DNA of 64,000 bases from RBG-16-34-14 sp963798865 (GTDB lineage: Bacteria; Bacteroidota; Ignavibacteria; Ignavibacteriales; Ignavibacteriaceae). The translations under genes were made by a program, and so were the position numbers. The stretch covers positions 310,001-374,000 of the forward strand of contig CAWCVZ010000022.1 in assembly GCA_963798865.1 (NCBI GenBank). Direction: 5' to 3'. Position 1 is the first letter of the stretch. Every line of letters starts with the position of its first letter. The notes under the pieces are model-generated. The model was not told where the DNA came from and made no database searches. It worked only from the letters and a program-made list of their open reading frames with translations. Below, piece by piece: positions 47,429 to 59,599 of the stretch.

Positions 47429-49391
47429 ATGGCAAATATTAATTATCTCGTTGTCCATAATCGCTGCTTTATTAATCCGATTAAAAGGATTGGGAAAATG
47501 GCCGTTAGCTATAGATGAATATTATATTGTTAAGTCAGTCGAAAACATTCTTAAATATGGTATTCCCCAGTGGGAATCGGGTGGATTATATTTAAGAGGT
47601 CTCTTATTTCAATATATGATTGCGGGATTATTATTGTTTGGATTGAAAGCTGAATTTGCATCCAGAATAATCCCGGTTTTTTTAAATCTTTTAGCCTTCC
47701 CGCCTCTTTATATTCTTGCAAAAAAAATATCCGGTAAAGTCTTAGCAAATGTTTTATTAATAATTTTTTGTTTCTCTGTATGGGAAATTGAGTTTGCAAG
47801 ATTTGCCAGAATGTATGTTCCCTTCCAAACTTTATTTCTATGGTACCTGCTTTTTTTGTATAAATATTTAATTGAGGATGATAATAAATCTTTAAAATGG
47901 ATCTTCAGCCTAAGTTTTATAAGTATTTTTGTTTATGAAGGCAGTGTTTTCCCTGCGGCTCTTAACTTCCTGATATTGTTTTGGGACAAAGAAAAAAAGA
48001 AATTTCAATTAGACCATATCTTAAAGGACAGATTTAATTATTTATTTCTTGGCATTTGCTTAGGAATTTTAGCTTCAGCATATATCTACAATACGTGGGA
48101 TGCGCGGGAGATTAGTTCTAATAACCTTTATCCAGCCAGTTATCATGAAACAGTTCCCAATATATCATCATCCGGTATAATTCATGAAAACAATGAATCA
48201 TCCCATAATGGATTTATAAGAATACCCGATTTATTCTTTTATAGTGTATCGATGATCAGTGTATGGTTTTACCTGATGGTCTTTATTATAATAATAAATG
48301 GATTTTTTATCTATAAAATAGTTCAACATCAAAAAAAAAATTTAAGCTTATTATGTCTCATTGCTCTAATAATTCTATCTGCTTTGAATCAATTTAGTTT
48401 AGTATTAATTGCGGCAATTTGTTTTTTACTTCTAGAGTGGATTAAAATTGAAGATTTAAAGTCAAAGCAATTTAAAATTGTTTAATTGCTGTGATTTCAT
48501 TTTCTTATTTTTTGGGTTGTCTATATTTTACTGTCCGGTATTTTATATCAGCATTATCCGGATTTCAATAAGACCGGGATCATTAGTTTGCTGGAAAGAT
48601 CGCTTCGCTTGTTATTTAATTATCCAAATTTTTATTACTTATTTGAAAAATATTTTGAAGTACTTCCTGTCCTATTAATTATTTCATTGGGATCTATAAC
48701 ACTTGGATTATTCCGGTTACTTAAAAAGGGTGAAGGAAATCCAGGAACAAAATTATTATTTCTTTTATTAATTCTTTCAATACTGATGGTTATGTTCATC
48801 AACACAGTCTATAATGATACAAGATATACTTTTTTTATTTTTCCGGTTTTATTGATGCTGGTTCTGTTTTCTATTAAGGAGTTTATCGGTTCTATCGTTA
48901 AGAAAGAAACCGTTAATAATACAATTTTTATTTTTACCGTAATAATTTTTCTTTTTGCTTCTGAAGATTTTAATCCTTACCACATTTGGAACATAGATAG
49001 CAAAGAAGTAAACTTTAGAACTATTTATACAGATGCCGAGGAGGGACATTATTACTGGAGATCAGATGTAAGAGGAGTTGCAAATATAATTAATAAGAAG
49101 CTAAAAAAGGTGATGTTATTATAACTAATGACGGCAGTATTGCATACTATCTTAACAGGGCAGATTATTTTTTTGAAGACTATAGGACTAACGAATTTAA
49201 AAGGGTCTCTATCTGATGCAGCAAAAAAGAGAGATGGACAAATCTGCCATTAATTTTTAAAGTTACTGATTTTATGAACTTAGATAAACAAAAATAAAAA
49301 CAGAGTCTGGTTTGCAGCAAGAGATAAAATTACAATAAGGATTATCCTTTTTATAAAAATCCTGGTTAGCATATTTATTATAATCGGATAA
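47429..49391 (+). CDS. GT39/ArnT-like integral membrane glycosyltransferase, at least four frameshifts
   Basis: A long multi-helix protein. The early periplasmic loop LAIDEYYIVKSV has the acidic pair expected of GT-C enzymes (PMT/ArnT type), followed by about ten hydrophobic segments. Breaks: near 47445 (ATG at 47429 is in another frame), 48475, 48575, 49105 and 49205. The later part reads YPNFYYLFEKYFEVLPVLL, NDTRYTFFIFPVLLMLV and DVIITNDGSIAYYLNRADYFF, ending near 49391. Such enzymes use a polyprenyl-phosphate sugar donor on the outer face of the inner membrane. Start and end are approximate. Confidence 0.65.
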
Positions 49392-49474
49392 TTATTAATT
49401 TATAGGTTTGATAAAAATTTTATGCAATAAGTATCTTTTAGAATTTTAATCCAAAATAATTTATTAAATAATTA

Positions 49475-50666
49475 ATGATAAAAGCCATTATAGAAATTTT
49501 GATCAATTTATATTTAGAATATTCCAGTAAACCTTCTCATTTAAGAGATATTTTAGAAGATTATTTAAATCTGAATGGAAAAGTTCTTCCAAACAATGAA
49601 CATCTTAAATCAGCGATTGAATGGTTGTGCAGAGCACAGGATGAAACTCGATAGTGGTGGAGTTTCCGCTGGATATTCTCTCGAAAATGGTTGGACACCT
49701 CCCTATCCGGAAACTACAGGTTATATAATTCCAACTTTTATTAAATATTCTAAACTTGTGAATAATAAAGAATATCTTAATCGTGCAATTAAAATGGCAG
49801 ATTGGGAAATTGAAATTCAGATGAAAGATGGAGCAGTTAGAGTCGGTGCCCGGAATAAATGATTATCCAATCGTGTTTGATACCGGGCAGGTAATTTCAG
49901 GTTTAACATCTCTCTACAAAGAAACCAACCAGGATAGATTTCTCGATCAGCAAAAAAAGCCGGTGATTGGTTAATATAGTTCAGGATGAGGATGGAAAAT
50001 GGAGTAAGTATACATATAACAATATGCCACATGCATATCATTCACGTGTTGCATGGCCAGTATTTTTAAGCTTTTCGAAATTACCGGAGATGAAAAATAT
50101 AGAGTATCTGCTGAAAAAAATATAGATTGGGTTGTTACAATTATAGAGAAAAGGGATGGTTTAACGGAATGGGATTTAAATTGGAAGATCAGGATCCATT
50201 TACTCATACAATAGTTTATACTATTAGAGGTTTACTGGATCTTCTTTTTATCTCGACGATGAAAAGAAAAATAAAACATTAGAGGATTGTTATAACAGCC
50301 GCAGAGAATTTATTACTGAGCTTATGAATCTGACAAAGACAAAATATCAGCCTAAGATTTTATCTGGACATTAACCAAAATTGGAAACGGTAAGCCAATT
50401 ATTCATGTCTTACAGGAAATGCTCAATTATCAATAGTATGGCTTAAAATTATATAAGCAACATGGTGATGTAAAATTTCTGAACTCTCACAAAAATTAAT
50501 GAACCAGGTAAAATCAAAACAGGATTTAACAAATAATAATCGGGGTATCAAAGGCGCCATAGCGGGTTCATTTCCTATATGGGGAAATTACATGAAATAC
50601 ACCTATCCCAACTGGGCAGCTAAATTTTTTACGGATGCATTAATGCTTCTGGATTCATCAACTTAA
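49475..50666 (+). pseudogene. Alpha/alpha-toroid (six-hairpin-like) polysaccharide-cluster protein, many frameshifts
   Basis: The ATG at 49475 opens MIKAIIEILINLYLEYSS; then the frame shifts repeatedly (near 49650, 49850, 49950, 50060, 50160, 50245 and later). Reconstructed segments read GGVSAGYSLENGWTPPYPET, DYPIVFDTGQVISGL, AYHSRVAWPV and GSFPIWGNYMKYTYPNWA, the pattern of helical-hairpin toroid proteins seen beside EPS genes, distantly like glucuronyl C5-epimerase C-domains. I do not know a verified function. Preserved motifs across frames favour sequence errors over true loss. Confidence 0.6.
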
Positions 50667-50696
50667 ATAAATATATCCTAGGACTTCTTTTTATTC

Positions 50697-52139
50697 ATGG
50701 CATCTCTAACAAAACGAACTATTACACTTGTAGTTTCAGAAACACTTAAATACTCATTTCAATTTCTTAGCCCTATATTATTAGTAAGAATCCTGGATAA
50801 AGAAATTTATGGACAATATAGAGAATTTATTGTTTATTCATCATTGGTTTTAACTTTTATAAGTTTTTCGATACAGGGAAATCTTATTTATTTTATTTCA
50901 AAAGATCCTGATAGAGAAAAGGATTATGTAAGCAATACTGCTTTTTTACTTTTCTTTATTCACGTTCTAGGAATAATAGTAGTACATATATTAAGAGATA
51001 ACTTCCGAAATCTTACTACATTGATTTTATCTTTCTTACTTATGATTTATATCTTCATTTGTCAATACCTTGATTTAATTGAAAACTACTGGCTTGGTAA
51101 AAAGAGAACCGACCTTGTTCTTTACTGGTCAACAACAAATGTGGTAATAAGAACAGTATCCATTATTCTCGTTGCATATTTAACAGGAAATATTTACAGC
51201 ATAATATATGTTTTTGTATTTCACGAACTGGCAAAATCATCTTTCACATTCATTATACTGAAAAAGAAAAAGGTGCTTTCATTTAGTTTTAATAAAGCCC
51301 TGGCTAAAGAACAGTTCGTTTATATAATTCCTTTAGGTTTATCAATTGTTATTTTCAATTTTGATAATGATATAAGTAAAATAATAATATCTGCTAACCT
51401 TGGTGCAAGTGCACTAGCCATTTATGCAATAGGAAGCCAGAACATTCCTTTAATAAATATAGTGGTATCGAGTGTAACAAATGTAATTTTCCCGGAAATG
51501 GCACAAAAGGCTTCAACAAATCCACTTGAGTCTTTATCATTGTGGAATAAGTCAAATCTTCTATACTTATTTTTAATGCTGCCGGTTTTTTTTATTTTCT
51601 TTTATTACGCAGAGGAATTCATAACCACCCTTTTTACATCACAATACATCGATGCTGTTGTATTGTTTAGAATTTATTTGCTGGTAATGCTGAGAAAATG
51701 TTTTGAGATGAGCACGCCATTACGCGCTATGAATAAGAATAAATATTTTATTATTGGAAATCTTATTTCGCTGGTTGTAAATGTAATAATGCTCTTTATT
51801 TTATTTAAATTGCTTGGCTTTGTTGGACCTGCAATTGCTTATGTTGTTACTGAGTTTTCTTCATTAATTTATTTAAGCTTTAAGATCATCTCGACTTACA
51901 ATATAAAACTTAGTGAAATGCTTTTGTGGAAAAAAACAGGAATAATCCTTCTGGTAGGTATTAGTTGTTTGCCTGTTCTTTTTGCCGGAAATCTTTTAAC
52001 AATGAATCCCATAGCAATTGCTATTATTTTCAGCTTTATTTATGTTTTAATTTACCTGCTTATAATGAGGAAATTAAAAATAGAGGAAGTGGATATCTTT
52101 ATGAAAAAAATATTAAAAGGAGTGAAATTATCCTGGTAG
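50697..52139 (+). CDS. Polysaccharide flippase (Wzx-like, MOP superfamily)
   Basis: 480 residues, intact, in contrast to its neighbours. Twelve or more hydrophobic helices with ETLKYSFQFLSPILLVRILDKE at the front and FPEMAQKAS after helix 8, as in Wzx/RfbX proteins. It translocates the lipid-linked repeat unit made by the cytoplasmic glycosyltransferases encoded around it; a Wzy-like polymerase is encoded at 54558. Ribosome site AGGA at about 50679. The next gene begins within its last codons. Confidence 0.87.
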   Translation: MASLTKRTITLVVSETLKYSFQFLSPILLVRILDKEIYGQYREFIVYSSLVLTFISFSIQGNLIYFISKDPDREKDYVSNTAFLLFFIHVLGIIVVHILRDNFRNLTTLILSFLLMIYIFICQYLDLIENYWLGKKRTDLVLYWSTTNVVIRTVSIILVAYLTGNIYSIIYVFVFHELAKSSFTFIILKKKKVLSFSFNKALAKEQFVYIIPLGLSIVIFNFDNDISKIIISANLGASALAIYAIGSQNIPLINIVVSSVTNVIFPEMAQKASTNPLESLSLWNKSNLLYLFLMLPVFFIFFYYAEEFITTLFTSQYIDAVVLFRIYLLVMLRKCFEMSTPLRAMNKNKYFIIGNLISLVVNVIMLFILFKLLGFVGPAIAYVVTEFSSLIYLSFKIISTYNIKLSEMLLWKKTGIILLVGISCLPVLFAGNLLTMNPIAIAIIFSFIYVLIYLLIMRKLKIEEVDIFMKKILKGVKLSW

Positions 52140-53375
52140 ATAAAGATAAAAATTTACTTGCAATCTCATATTATTTTGCGCCAAGCAGCATTGTCGGTGC
52201 AAAAGATTAAGCTATTTATCTCACTACCTTACCAAAGAAGGATATGACCTTTTTGTTTTAACTGCAAAGGAAAAATATAATCCTCAGAGAGATGATTTTA
52301 CAGTTCCCTATTCCGGTAAAGTTTATAAAACAATAATGCTGCCTCCCTATTATGCAGCACCTGATAATATTATTTAAAAAATTTTAAGGAGAATCTGGGA
52401 ATCTATTACGTTTGCAGATGAATATGCAGGCTGGATATTTCCGGCTACTTTAAAAGGTATGATAATCCTAAAAAAAAATAAGATTGATGAAATATTGGTA
52501 ACCGGTCCGCCTTTCTCTCAATTTATTGTTGGATATTTGCTGGCGAAAATATTCAGAAAGAAACTTATTAATAGATTACCAGGATCCCTGGTATTTTTAT
52601 CTTCATTTACTTCGGGATTAAAGAAAACTTCACTAAGATATAAATTTAATTTTTGGCTTGAAAAAGAGATTCTCTCGAAAGCAGATAGAATAATTCTTAA
52701 TACTAATCATAGCAAAAAAAGAATATTGCAAAGTTTTTTCTTATATTAAAGATATTAGAAGATAAAATCAGTCGTAATTGAAAATGCATTTTTTCCTGTA
52801 AATAGATTGAAACCCAATCGTTGGAAAAAAAGAGAAAAGTTTTATTGTACGCAGGAAATTTCTACGGGCAAAGAAAGATTAACTATTTATTCAAGCCTGA
52901 TTAAGAAATTGAGGAAAATGATGGTATAATTCAAAGGGTTCATTGGTTATTCATATATTCGGAAGTATTGCTGAAGATGACCGTGAACAATTATGAATAA
53001 ATTAGGTTTGCAGGATTATGTGGTAGAGCATGTAAAAGTTTCTTCAGATGAAATTTTAAAGTCTATGAAAGGTGCTGACATATTTATATTTGCCTCAGGG
53101 TGACGATGTTAAATATTCTGTCCCTTATAAATTTCTATGACTATTTAAGTGTCAAACAGCCTATTCTTGCAATTACATCGCCAAACTCTGCTACTGCAGA
53201 GATTGTAAATGAAATCGGATGTGGAGAAGTGGGTGATATTTCGGATTCAGATTCTGTTTTTAAAGCCTTGCGTAATATTCTTTGAAGCCAAAAAAGAATA
53301 TTCATATCGTGCTGATAAATATATGCATGGCAAAGGATTACTCAAAGGTTTAAGGAAGTTCTGGAAAGTTTATGA
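52136..53375 (+). pseudogene. Glycosyltransferase family 4, many frameshifts
   Basis: No ATG is visible; a good Shine-Dalgarno (AAAGGAG) near 52116 points to a start around 52136 inside the flippase stop. Segments in different frames read NLLAISYYFAPSSIVGAK, LSHYLTKEGYDLFVLTAKEK, DEILVTGPPFSQFIVGYLL and KADRIILNTNHSKKR, then GLQDYVVEHVKVSSDEILK and QPILAITSPNSATAEIV. This is the order of a GT-B glycosyltransferase of the WbuB-like type. The end TTATGA overlaps the wecB start by ATGA. At least six indels. A retaining GT adding an amino sugar is likely but not proven. Confidence 0.62.
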
Positions 53376-54503
53376 AAAAAAAATTTCTGTGGTGTTTGGT
53401 ACAAGACCTGAAGCAATAAAGCTTGCGCCCGGTAATATCTTGAACTAAAAAAATATAATGAATTCGAAGTTAATGTTTGCATTACAGCTCAACACAGGGA
53501 AATGCTGGACCAGGTTCTAAAAGTCTTTGATATACATCCTGATGTTGATTTAGGTTTGATGAAGGAGAATCAAAGCTTATCTGAGTTGAGTTCAAGGGTA
53601 ATGAGTAGCGATGGACACATATTATAAAACCTATAATCCGGATCTTGTTATTGTTCAGGGCGATACTACAACAACTTTTATTGCTTCATTAACCGCTTTT
53701 TATAACAAAATAAAAATTGCTAATGTAGAGGCGGGATTGAGAACGTGGAATAAGTTTTCTCCTTTTCCTGAAGAAATTAACAGAACACTTACTACTATTC
53801 TTAGCAGATTTACATTTTCCCCCAACCCAAACTGCAAAAGAAAATTTACTAAATGAAGGAGTTAAGGAGGAGAGAATATTTTTATAACCGGTAATACAGT
53901 TATAGATGCTTTATTACTTGCAAAAGAAAAACTTGCAGATAATTTGAAATCACTATACCTGGTTTACGGAAAGTTTAAATGATAATAATAAAATAATTTT
54001 AATTACAGGCCATAGAAGAGAAAACTTTGGCGAGGATTTAAAAATATTTGTCACGCTATATGCCGACCTTGGCAAAAGGATTTCCGACTATAATTTTATT
54101 TATCCCGTACATCTCAATCCAAATGTTAGAAAACCGGTTTTTGAAATATTATCCGGAAAGAAAAACATTTATTTAATCGAACCGCTGGATTATCTTCCCT
54201 TTATAGCATTAATGAATAGCTCAAAATTAATCTTAACAGATTCGGGTGGTGTACAGGAAGAAGCACCGAGCTTAGGCAAACCAATTTTCGTAATGCGGGA
54301 GACATCCGAAAGACCCGAAGGTATTACAGCCGGAACGGCAAAATTAGTTGGAGTAATAGAAAAATAGTTTTTGAAGAAACAAAAAATCTACTTACTCATA
54401 AAAAAAGAGTATGTTAAGATGGCAAATATTGTTAATCCTTACGGTGATGGAACATCATCAGAAAAAAATTGCAGAGATCATTTTTAATAAAAAAGAAAGC
54501 TGA
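53372..54503 (+). pseudogene. wecB: UDP-N-acetylglucosamine 2-epimerase, several frameshifts
   Basis: Interconverts UDP-GlcNAc and UDP-ManNAc. ATG at 53372 is followed by nine A where ten are needed; then VVFGTRPEAIKLAP, TAQHREMLDQVL, VIVQGDTTTTF and NVEAGLRTWNKFSPFPEEINR, all classic WecB signatures. Later ILITGHRRENFGEDL and LILTDSGGVQEEAPSLGKP appear in shifted frames, and the gene ends with GTSSEKIAEII-like sequence and a stop near 54503. ATGA overlap with the preceding GT. With the HexNAc dehydrogenase upstream, ManNAcA synthesis is possible. Several homopolymer indels. Confidence 0.85.
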
Positions 54504-54557
54504 TTTTTTCATTTAACAAATTAGCAATTTATAAATTGATTTAAAAGATAAAGTGGA

Positions 54558-55904
54558 ATGTTCTACATTTTTATAGTTTTTATAATACTTTTAAGTTTTT
54601 CAATTGGCTTGAAAAAAAAGAACTAAGAGGCTTTTTCCTGTTTTGGTTTATAATATTCTTACCAACATCAAATCTATTCCCGAAGATTTAATTAAAATTC
54701 CCGGATTTCGTTTGGAGTATTTTTTGGTTTAAGTTTTTCTGTTATTAGATCTTTTTACAAATCGAGACAACTCTATCTCTCCAAAAATTATTTGGAAAAT
54801 GTCTAAAACCTGCTGTCTTGTTATATTTTCTTCAAATGCTGTTATCTTATTTATGAAACTTGAAAACCAGTATTACTCCTGTTGATATTCAACAGAAAGT
54901 CTTGAAACAAATTTTCCATTTTTTTAGTAAGGAATTTAATCTTTTTCGGAATATTTCTCAGGATATGTTTTCTTATTCAGGATGATTATTTCAGAAAAAT
55001 AATTATAACTGCTTTGACTGCTGGTTATATTTTATTGGGGGTAAGTTCCTTTTTCTCTGAAACCTTTATTCACATGGGTCTACATCCATCTGGCAAATAT
55101 GTATTTGACGAAATTTTAGGACATTCGTATTTAGATCCTCTGGTTTATACAGAGGAGACCCCACACAGTTTTCGGCTTTTGCATCCACAGGTTTTGGGTT
55201 GGATTTGCATTATTTCTTTTACTAAGACAAAGAAACTACGCATATATTTATTTGTTGTTCTGATAGCATGTTTTGTCGGGAATCTTAATACCGGTTCGCG
55301 TGCGGGATTTATAGGAATAATATCTAGTTATTATTTTTTATTTACTTGTTGAAAAACAAAGTTTCAGTAAAAAATCATATTATTTCTACACTTGTTATTT
55401 CCGGCGCCGGGATGTTAATTAATTTTGGAGAATTTTTTCTTGCTAGATTGAATTAACAGGAGAACAATTAAGCGGTGCTGAAAACGCAATGTCTAGTAAA
55501 GCAGTCTGGGGCGCCCATATTCTTTTTTTATTAACAATCCTGAAATATGGTTATTTGGCCCTGGAAACTGGTTCAAGTTAATCAATTCCATTTATCATCT
55601 CACAGTACATTCTTAAATATCTCGTGTATGCTGGTTTCCTTTTTTAATAGTTTATTATTCAAATATTTTTTTAATATTCACGAAATATTTTAAAAATAAA
55701 GAAAATTTTAGCTTCAATTTCATTTATCCTTTGCTTGGTTACTTAATCCCTTCATTAATGAATGATAACTTCGACTTAGAATATCTGCCTTTAATAATTG
55801 CCCTCGGGTTATTTAATCCCAAGGATGTTAAAATTATTTACCTTTTTTCTCAAAAAATGTTCAAAAGAAATAATACTTTGGAAAAGAATCATCATTGGAA
55901 TTAA
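54558..55904 (+). pseudogene. Wzy-like O-antigen polymerase/ligase, many frameshifts
   Basis: Opens with MFYIFIVFIILLSFSIGL at 54558, a membrane segment; the product is highly hydrophobic in all recovered segments. GNLNTGSRAGFIGIIS (about 55290) is the conserved R/G-rich motif of the O-antigen ligase/polymerase family, and NPEIWLFGPGNW plus LIPSLMNDNFDLEYLPL match the later periplasmic loop and helices. Ends at TAA 55902-55904, 10 bases before the next GT. Its presence beside Wzx supports a Wzx/Wzy-dependent pathway. More than five indels. Confidence 0.65.
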
Positions 55905-55914
55905 ACTAATTGAT

Positions 55915-56990
55915 ATGGAAATCCTCGTCATATCTCCACATATTTATCCTGCCATAACAGGGGGAATGGAAATTTATAATTATTACTTTATTAAAGAATT
56001 ACAAAAACTTGGACAAAAAGTAACTCTTCTGAGTCATTATCCGGTTAAAATAGATATACAACAATATAAACTCTACACAAAGAATTCTTTTCTTCAAGCC
56101 ATTCAAATATTTTTTCATTATCGTTAAAAAAGTATAATATTGTGCATATACCCTATTGCAACAATTCAACAATAGCATACCCAGTAAGTTTTTTTAAAAG
56201 CTTATTCCGTTTTAACAATTATATTTTATATATACACAGTGGTAGCCTAGATAAGTGGAAAAATGCATATGTTCAAAGCAGTTTTTTAAAGAGCAAAAAA
56301 AATTATATCAGTTTCGAATCCTATTAAAGAAGAATATGAAAAAAGATGTAGGAGAGAAATAACTACTATTTTGCCTTTAATACCTTATGAATCACCTTTC
56401 TTGGAAAGAAATGAAATTAGAAAATCTTTGGATTTTGAAAATGATGAAACCGTAATGATTTATGTAGGCTCGATTAAACAAATAAAAGGAAGTGATTTTC
56501 TTGTAAATTCCTTTATTAAACTAGGCAAAGAATTTTTTAAGAAAAATAAATTAAGAATGGTTTTTATCGGCGACGGGGAATTGAGAAATGAATTAGAAGA
56601 AGTTGTAAATAATAATAATATGAATAATGAAATAATATTCCTGGGATTAAAAAAAAAAGAAGAGATACCAAATTATTTGAATGCCAGCGATATTTTTATT
56701 TTTGCTTCCATTTTGAAGGGACTTCATTATCGTTGTTAAAAGCCATGTCTAATAATCTTTTAGTAGTGGCTACAGATGTAACAGGGATAAATAATATCAT
56801 TCAAAATAAAATAAACGGGTTGCTTTATACAAAAGGTGATTTTGATTCATTGAAATGTTCACTGGAATTTGCAATTAAAAATAAATTAGAGTGCAGAAAA
56901 CTGACAGAATATGCTAGGGTAATAACTCTTAAAGATTTTGATTATAAGAAAAATATTCTTGATCATATAAAATTATATGAAAAAGCATAA
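55915..56990 (+). pseudogene. Glycosyltransferase family 4, frameshifted
   Basis: ATG at 55915: MEILVISPHIYPAITGGMEIYN, a typical GT4 start with the G-G-M/E loop. Three or more breaks (near 56105, 56300, 56720) separate it from PLIPYESPFLERNEIRKSL, VMIYVGSIKQIKGSDFLV, and FLGLKKKEEIPNYLNASDIF, followed in the last frame by EGTSLSLLKAMSNNLLVVATD, which holds the donor-binding E-x7-E-like region. Complete at about 358 residues when joined. Its last codons overlap the next gene's start by 14 bases. Confidence 0.75.
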
Positions 56991-57758
56991 AATACATACC
57001 TTAAAAAATGCTCTCGCAAAATGATATAAATATTTATTTAGATACCATTGTGATACAAGGTTTTTATTCAAACAAGAATCATGCTTGATTTTGAAATGAA
57101 AACCTTTTTTAGAGATGTGACTTACAGAATAAAAAAATTCTTGATATTGGTGGAGGTGAAGGTCTTTATAGTTTTTATGCTGCTTAATGGGTGCTAAAAA
57201 AGTGGTTTGTCTGGAACCCGAAGCCCTGGGTAGTTCATCAAAAATGATTGAGAAGTTCTGGACGATTAATAGATTTTTTGAACATGGATAATATATTTCT
57301 GAAATAGAAGACATTCCAAGATTATAATGCTGATGAAACATTTGACATAATATTTCTTCACAGTTCCATAAATCATTTGGATGAATCAGCTTGTATTAAA
57401 TTACCAGAGAATAAGGAAGCTATAAATGTTTAATATTATTTTTAATAAAATGAATAAATTAGCTAAAAAAGGAGCTGACTTAATAATAGGAGATTGTTCA
57501 AGATATAATTTTTTTGATTTACTTAAAATCAAGAATCCGTTTGTTCCGGCAATTGAATGGTATAAGCATCAAACGCCTGAAACTTGGATAGAGTTATTAA
57601 TGAAGCCTGAATTTATCTTCCAGAATCCAAAAATCAGATGGCAATCTTTTAACAGCACACGCCGTTGGGGAAGTTTTCTCTTCGGAAATAAATTAGCATC
57701 TTATTTCTTAAGCAGTTATTTCTACATAAATATGAAAAATTCTTTAGCCTGTAGTTAA
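56977..57758 (+). pseudogene. Class I SAM-dependent methyltransferase, many frameshifts
   Basis: A probable ATG at 56977 lies within the end of the GT4 gene. SAM motif I is visible as KKILDIGGGEGLYSF (about 57130-57175), then VVCLEPEALGSS in another frame, DETFDIIFLHSSINHLDE, and a C-terminal block from 57426 with LAKKGADLIIGDCSRYNFFD and RWQSFNSTRRWGSFLFG. The order is that of a glycan- or lipid-modifying methyltransferase. Substrate unknown. At least five indels. Confidence 0.65.
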
Positions 57759-57807
57759 GTATTAACAATATAAATACAAAAAAAGGAATTCTTAAAAAGG
57801 AGATATA

Positions 57808-58481
57808 ATGAGAATAAAGAATAAACTACTTTATATTTTAACAAAAAATAAACGTAAAAAAGATTTGGAAAAAATTATAAAAACTATTGATTTAAAGGCA
57901 TTTCAAATTTTTGTTGAAAAATATAAAGACTCTTTCCCTGCCCCCGGCTACAGCAAATATTTAGATATTAGGACACATGTTGATGACAAAATTTTTGAAG
58001 CGTATAAATTAAAATTAAATAAATCACGGAGTTTAGAAATTTTAGATATCGGGACGGGAACAGGATATTTTCCTTTCGTATGTAATTTTTACGGTCATAA
58101 TCCAACGTCCTTAGATGTTGACGATATTCAAATGTACAATGATATCATTAAATTCTTCAAAAGTTAATCAAATAGTTCCACAGGATAAAATCCTTTGAAA
58201 AATTACCTTCATTCGGAAAAAAATTTGATCTGATAAATGCTTACGCAATTTGTTTTAATAATCATGACCAATCCGATTTATGGGGAGTTGATGAGTGGAT
58301 TTTTTTTCTACAGGACTTACAGCAAAATCATTTAAAAGAAAACGGAAAAATTGTATTAGCTTTAAATCCTAAAAAAGATGATAGAAATGATAAAGTTTTT
58401 TCCTTCTTTGAAAATAAAGGGGCAAAATTTAATAAAACTACAGTAATGTTTAATAACCAACCTGGTTTCAAATTTTCTTAA
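57808..58481 (+). CDS. Class I SAM-dependent methyltransferase, one or two frameshifts
   Basis: ATG at 57808 after a strong AAGGAG (57797-57802). LEILDIGTGTGYFPFVCNFYG is motif I and SLDVDD the acidic loop. The frame ends at 58167, and the remainder appears shifted: KFDLINAYAICFNNHDQSDL, DEWIFFLQDLQQNHLKENGK and KIVLALNPKKD, ending FKFS at 58481. About 224 residues when joined. Next gene begins 21 bases later. Similar small methyltransferases occur in many EPS clusters. Confidence 0.75.
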
Positions 58482-58502
58482 TTCTTAATAAGAATTAAAT
58501 AA

Positions 58503-59593
58503 ATGCAAACTCCCCAAAGAAATATTTTACATATTATTTCTGATTTAAGAAGAGGTGGAAGAGAAAGGCAATTATCACTTCTGGCATATTATTTAAATTC
58601 AAATTATAAAAATCATATTCTTGCATTTCATAAAACCGATTCAAGTTATCTTAATCAATATGATTTAAATGTGGAATATACTCGGAAAGGGAAAATTAAT
58701 AGAGTTGTGGATATCTGGAACTATATAAAAAAAAATAAAATTGATTTAATTCATACCTGGGGAAATAACGAAACCATTTATGCCCTGCCCGCCTCGAAAT
58801 TGACCAGTATTCCTTTGCTTAACGGTTCAATCGGACATGGAATCCGCAAAAATTCAATCTCACATCTTTTTAGGTCTTTTGTATTAAAAAAATCTAAATA
58901 CGTTCTCGCAAATTCAATGGCAGGCATAAAAGCAAATAAAATTAAAATTGATAAAAGCCGACATTTTACTATATACAATGGTATTGAGGAAAAATTTTTT
59001 ACATGTTTTAATATTGAAAAAAGAAAACAGCTAAATATTGAAAAAAAATTATCCAATGATGGAATAGTTCTTATTTCAATCGCTAACTTTGTTCCATTTA
59101 AAACTATTTTACACCTTTAAAAGCTTTATCAAAATTAAAATCTGAAGGATTAAAATTTCATTATTTAATTATAGGTAGAGGTCCATTACAGAAGGAAATA
59201 GAAATTTATTCTGAAAAGATAGGGTTAACAAAGAATATTTCTATTTACAGTAATAATCCCGATATCCCTTCGCTTTTATCTATTTCCGATATAATGATAC
59301 ATTCATCCCTAGGTGAAGGCTGTTCAAATGCAATTCTCGAAGCGAACGCTGCGGGATTAATTGTTGTTGCTTCCAATACCGGCGGGACACATGAAATTAT
59401 AAATGAATGGGATTTTTTATTCGAGTATAAAAACAGCCAAGATTTAAATAAAAAGTTAAATGAAGCAATCGAGCTTAACGCTCATAATGAGCCTGTCAGG
59501 GAAAAGATTCAAAATACAACAAAAAATAAATTTTCTATTGAATCCTTTATAAAAAACTACAGCAACGTTGTTGAAAAAAATTATTATGGATAA
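58503..59593 (+). CDS. Glycosyltransferase family 4, one frameshift
   Basis: N-terminal HIISDLRRGGRERQLSLLA and NSIGHGIRKN-like acceptor domain; C-terminal YLIIGRGPLQKEIEI and HSSLGEGCSNAILEANAAGL (E-x7-E). One base is lost or gained near 59100 (PFKTILHL versus FTPLKALSKLKSEG). Total about 363 residues. Preceded by the methyltransferase and followed after 6 bases by the deacetylase, so part of one transcript. A retaining transferase for the exported glycan. Confidence 0.85.
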
Positions 59594-59599
59594 ATCTAA

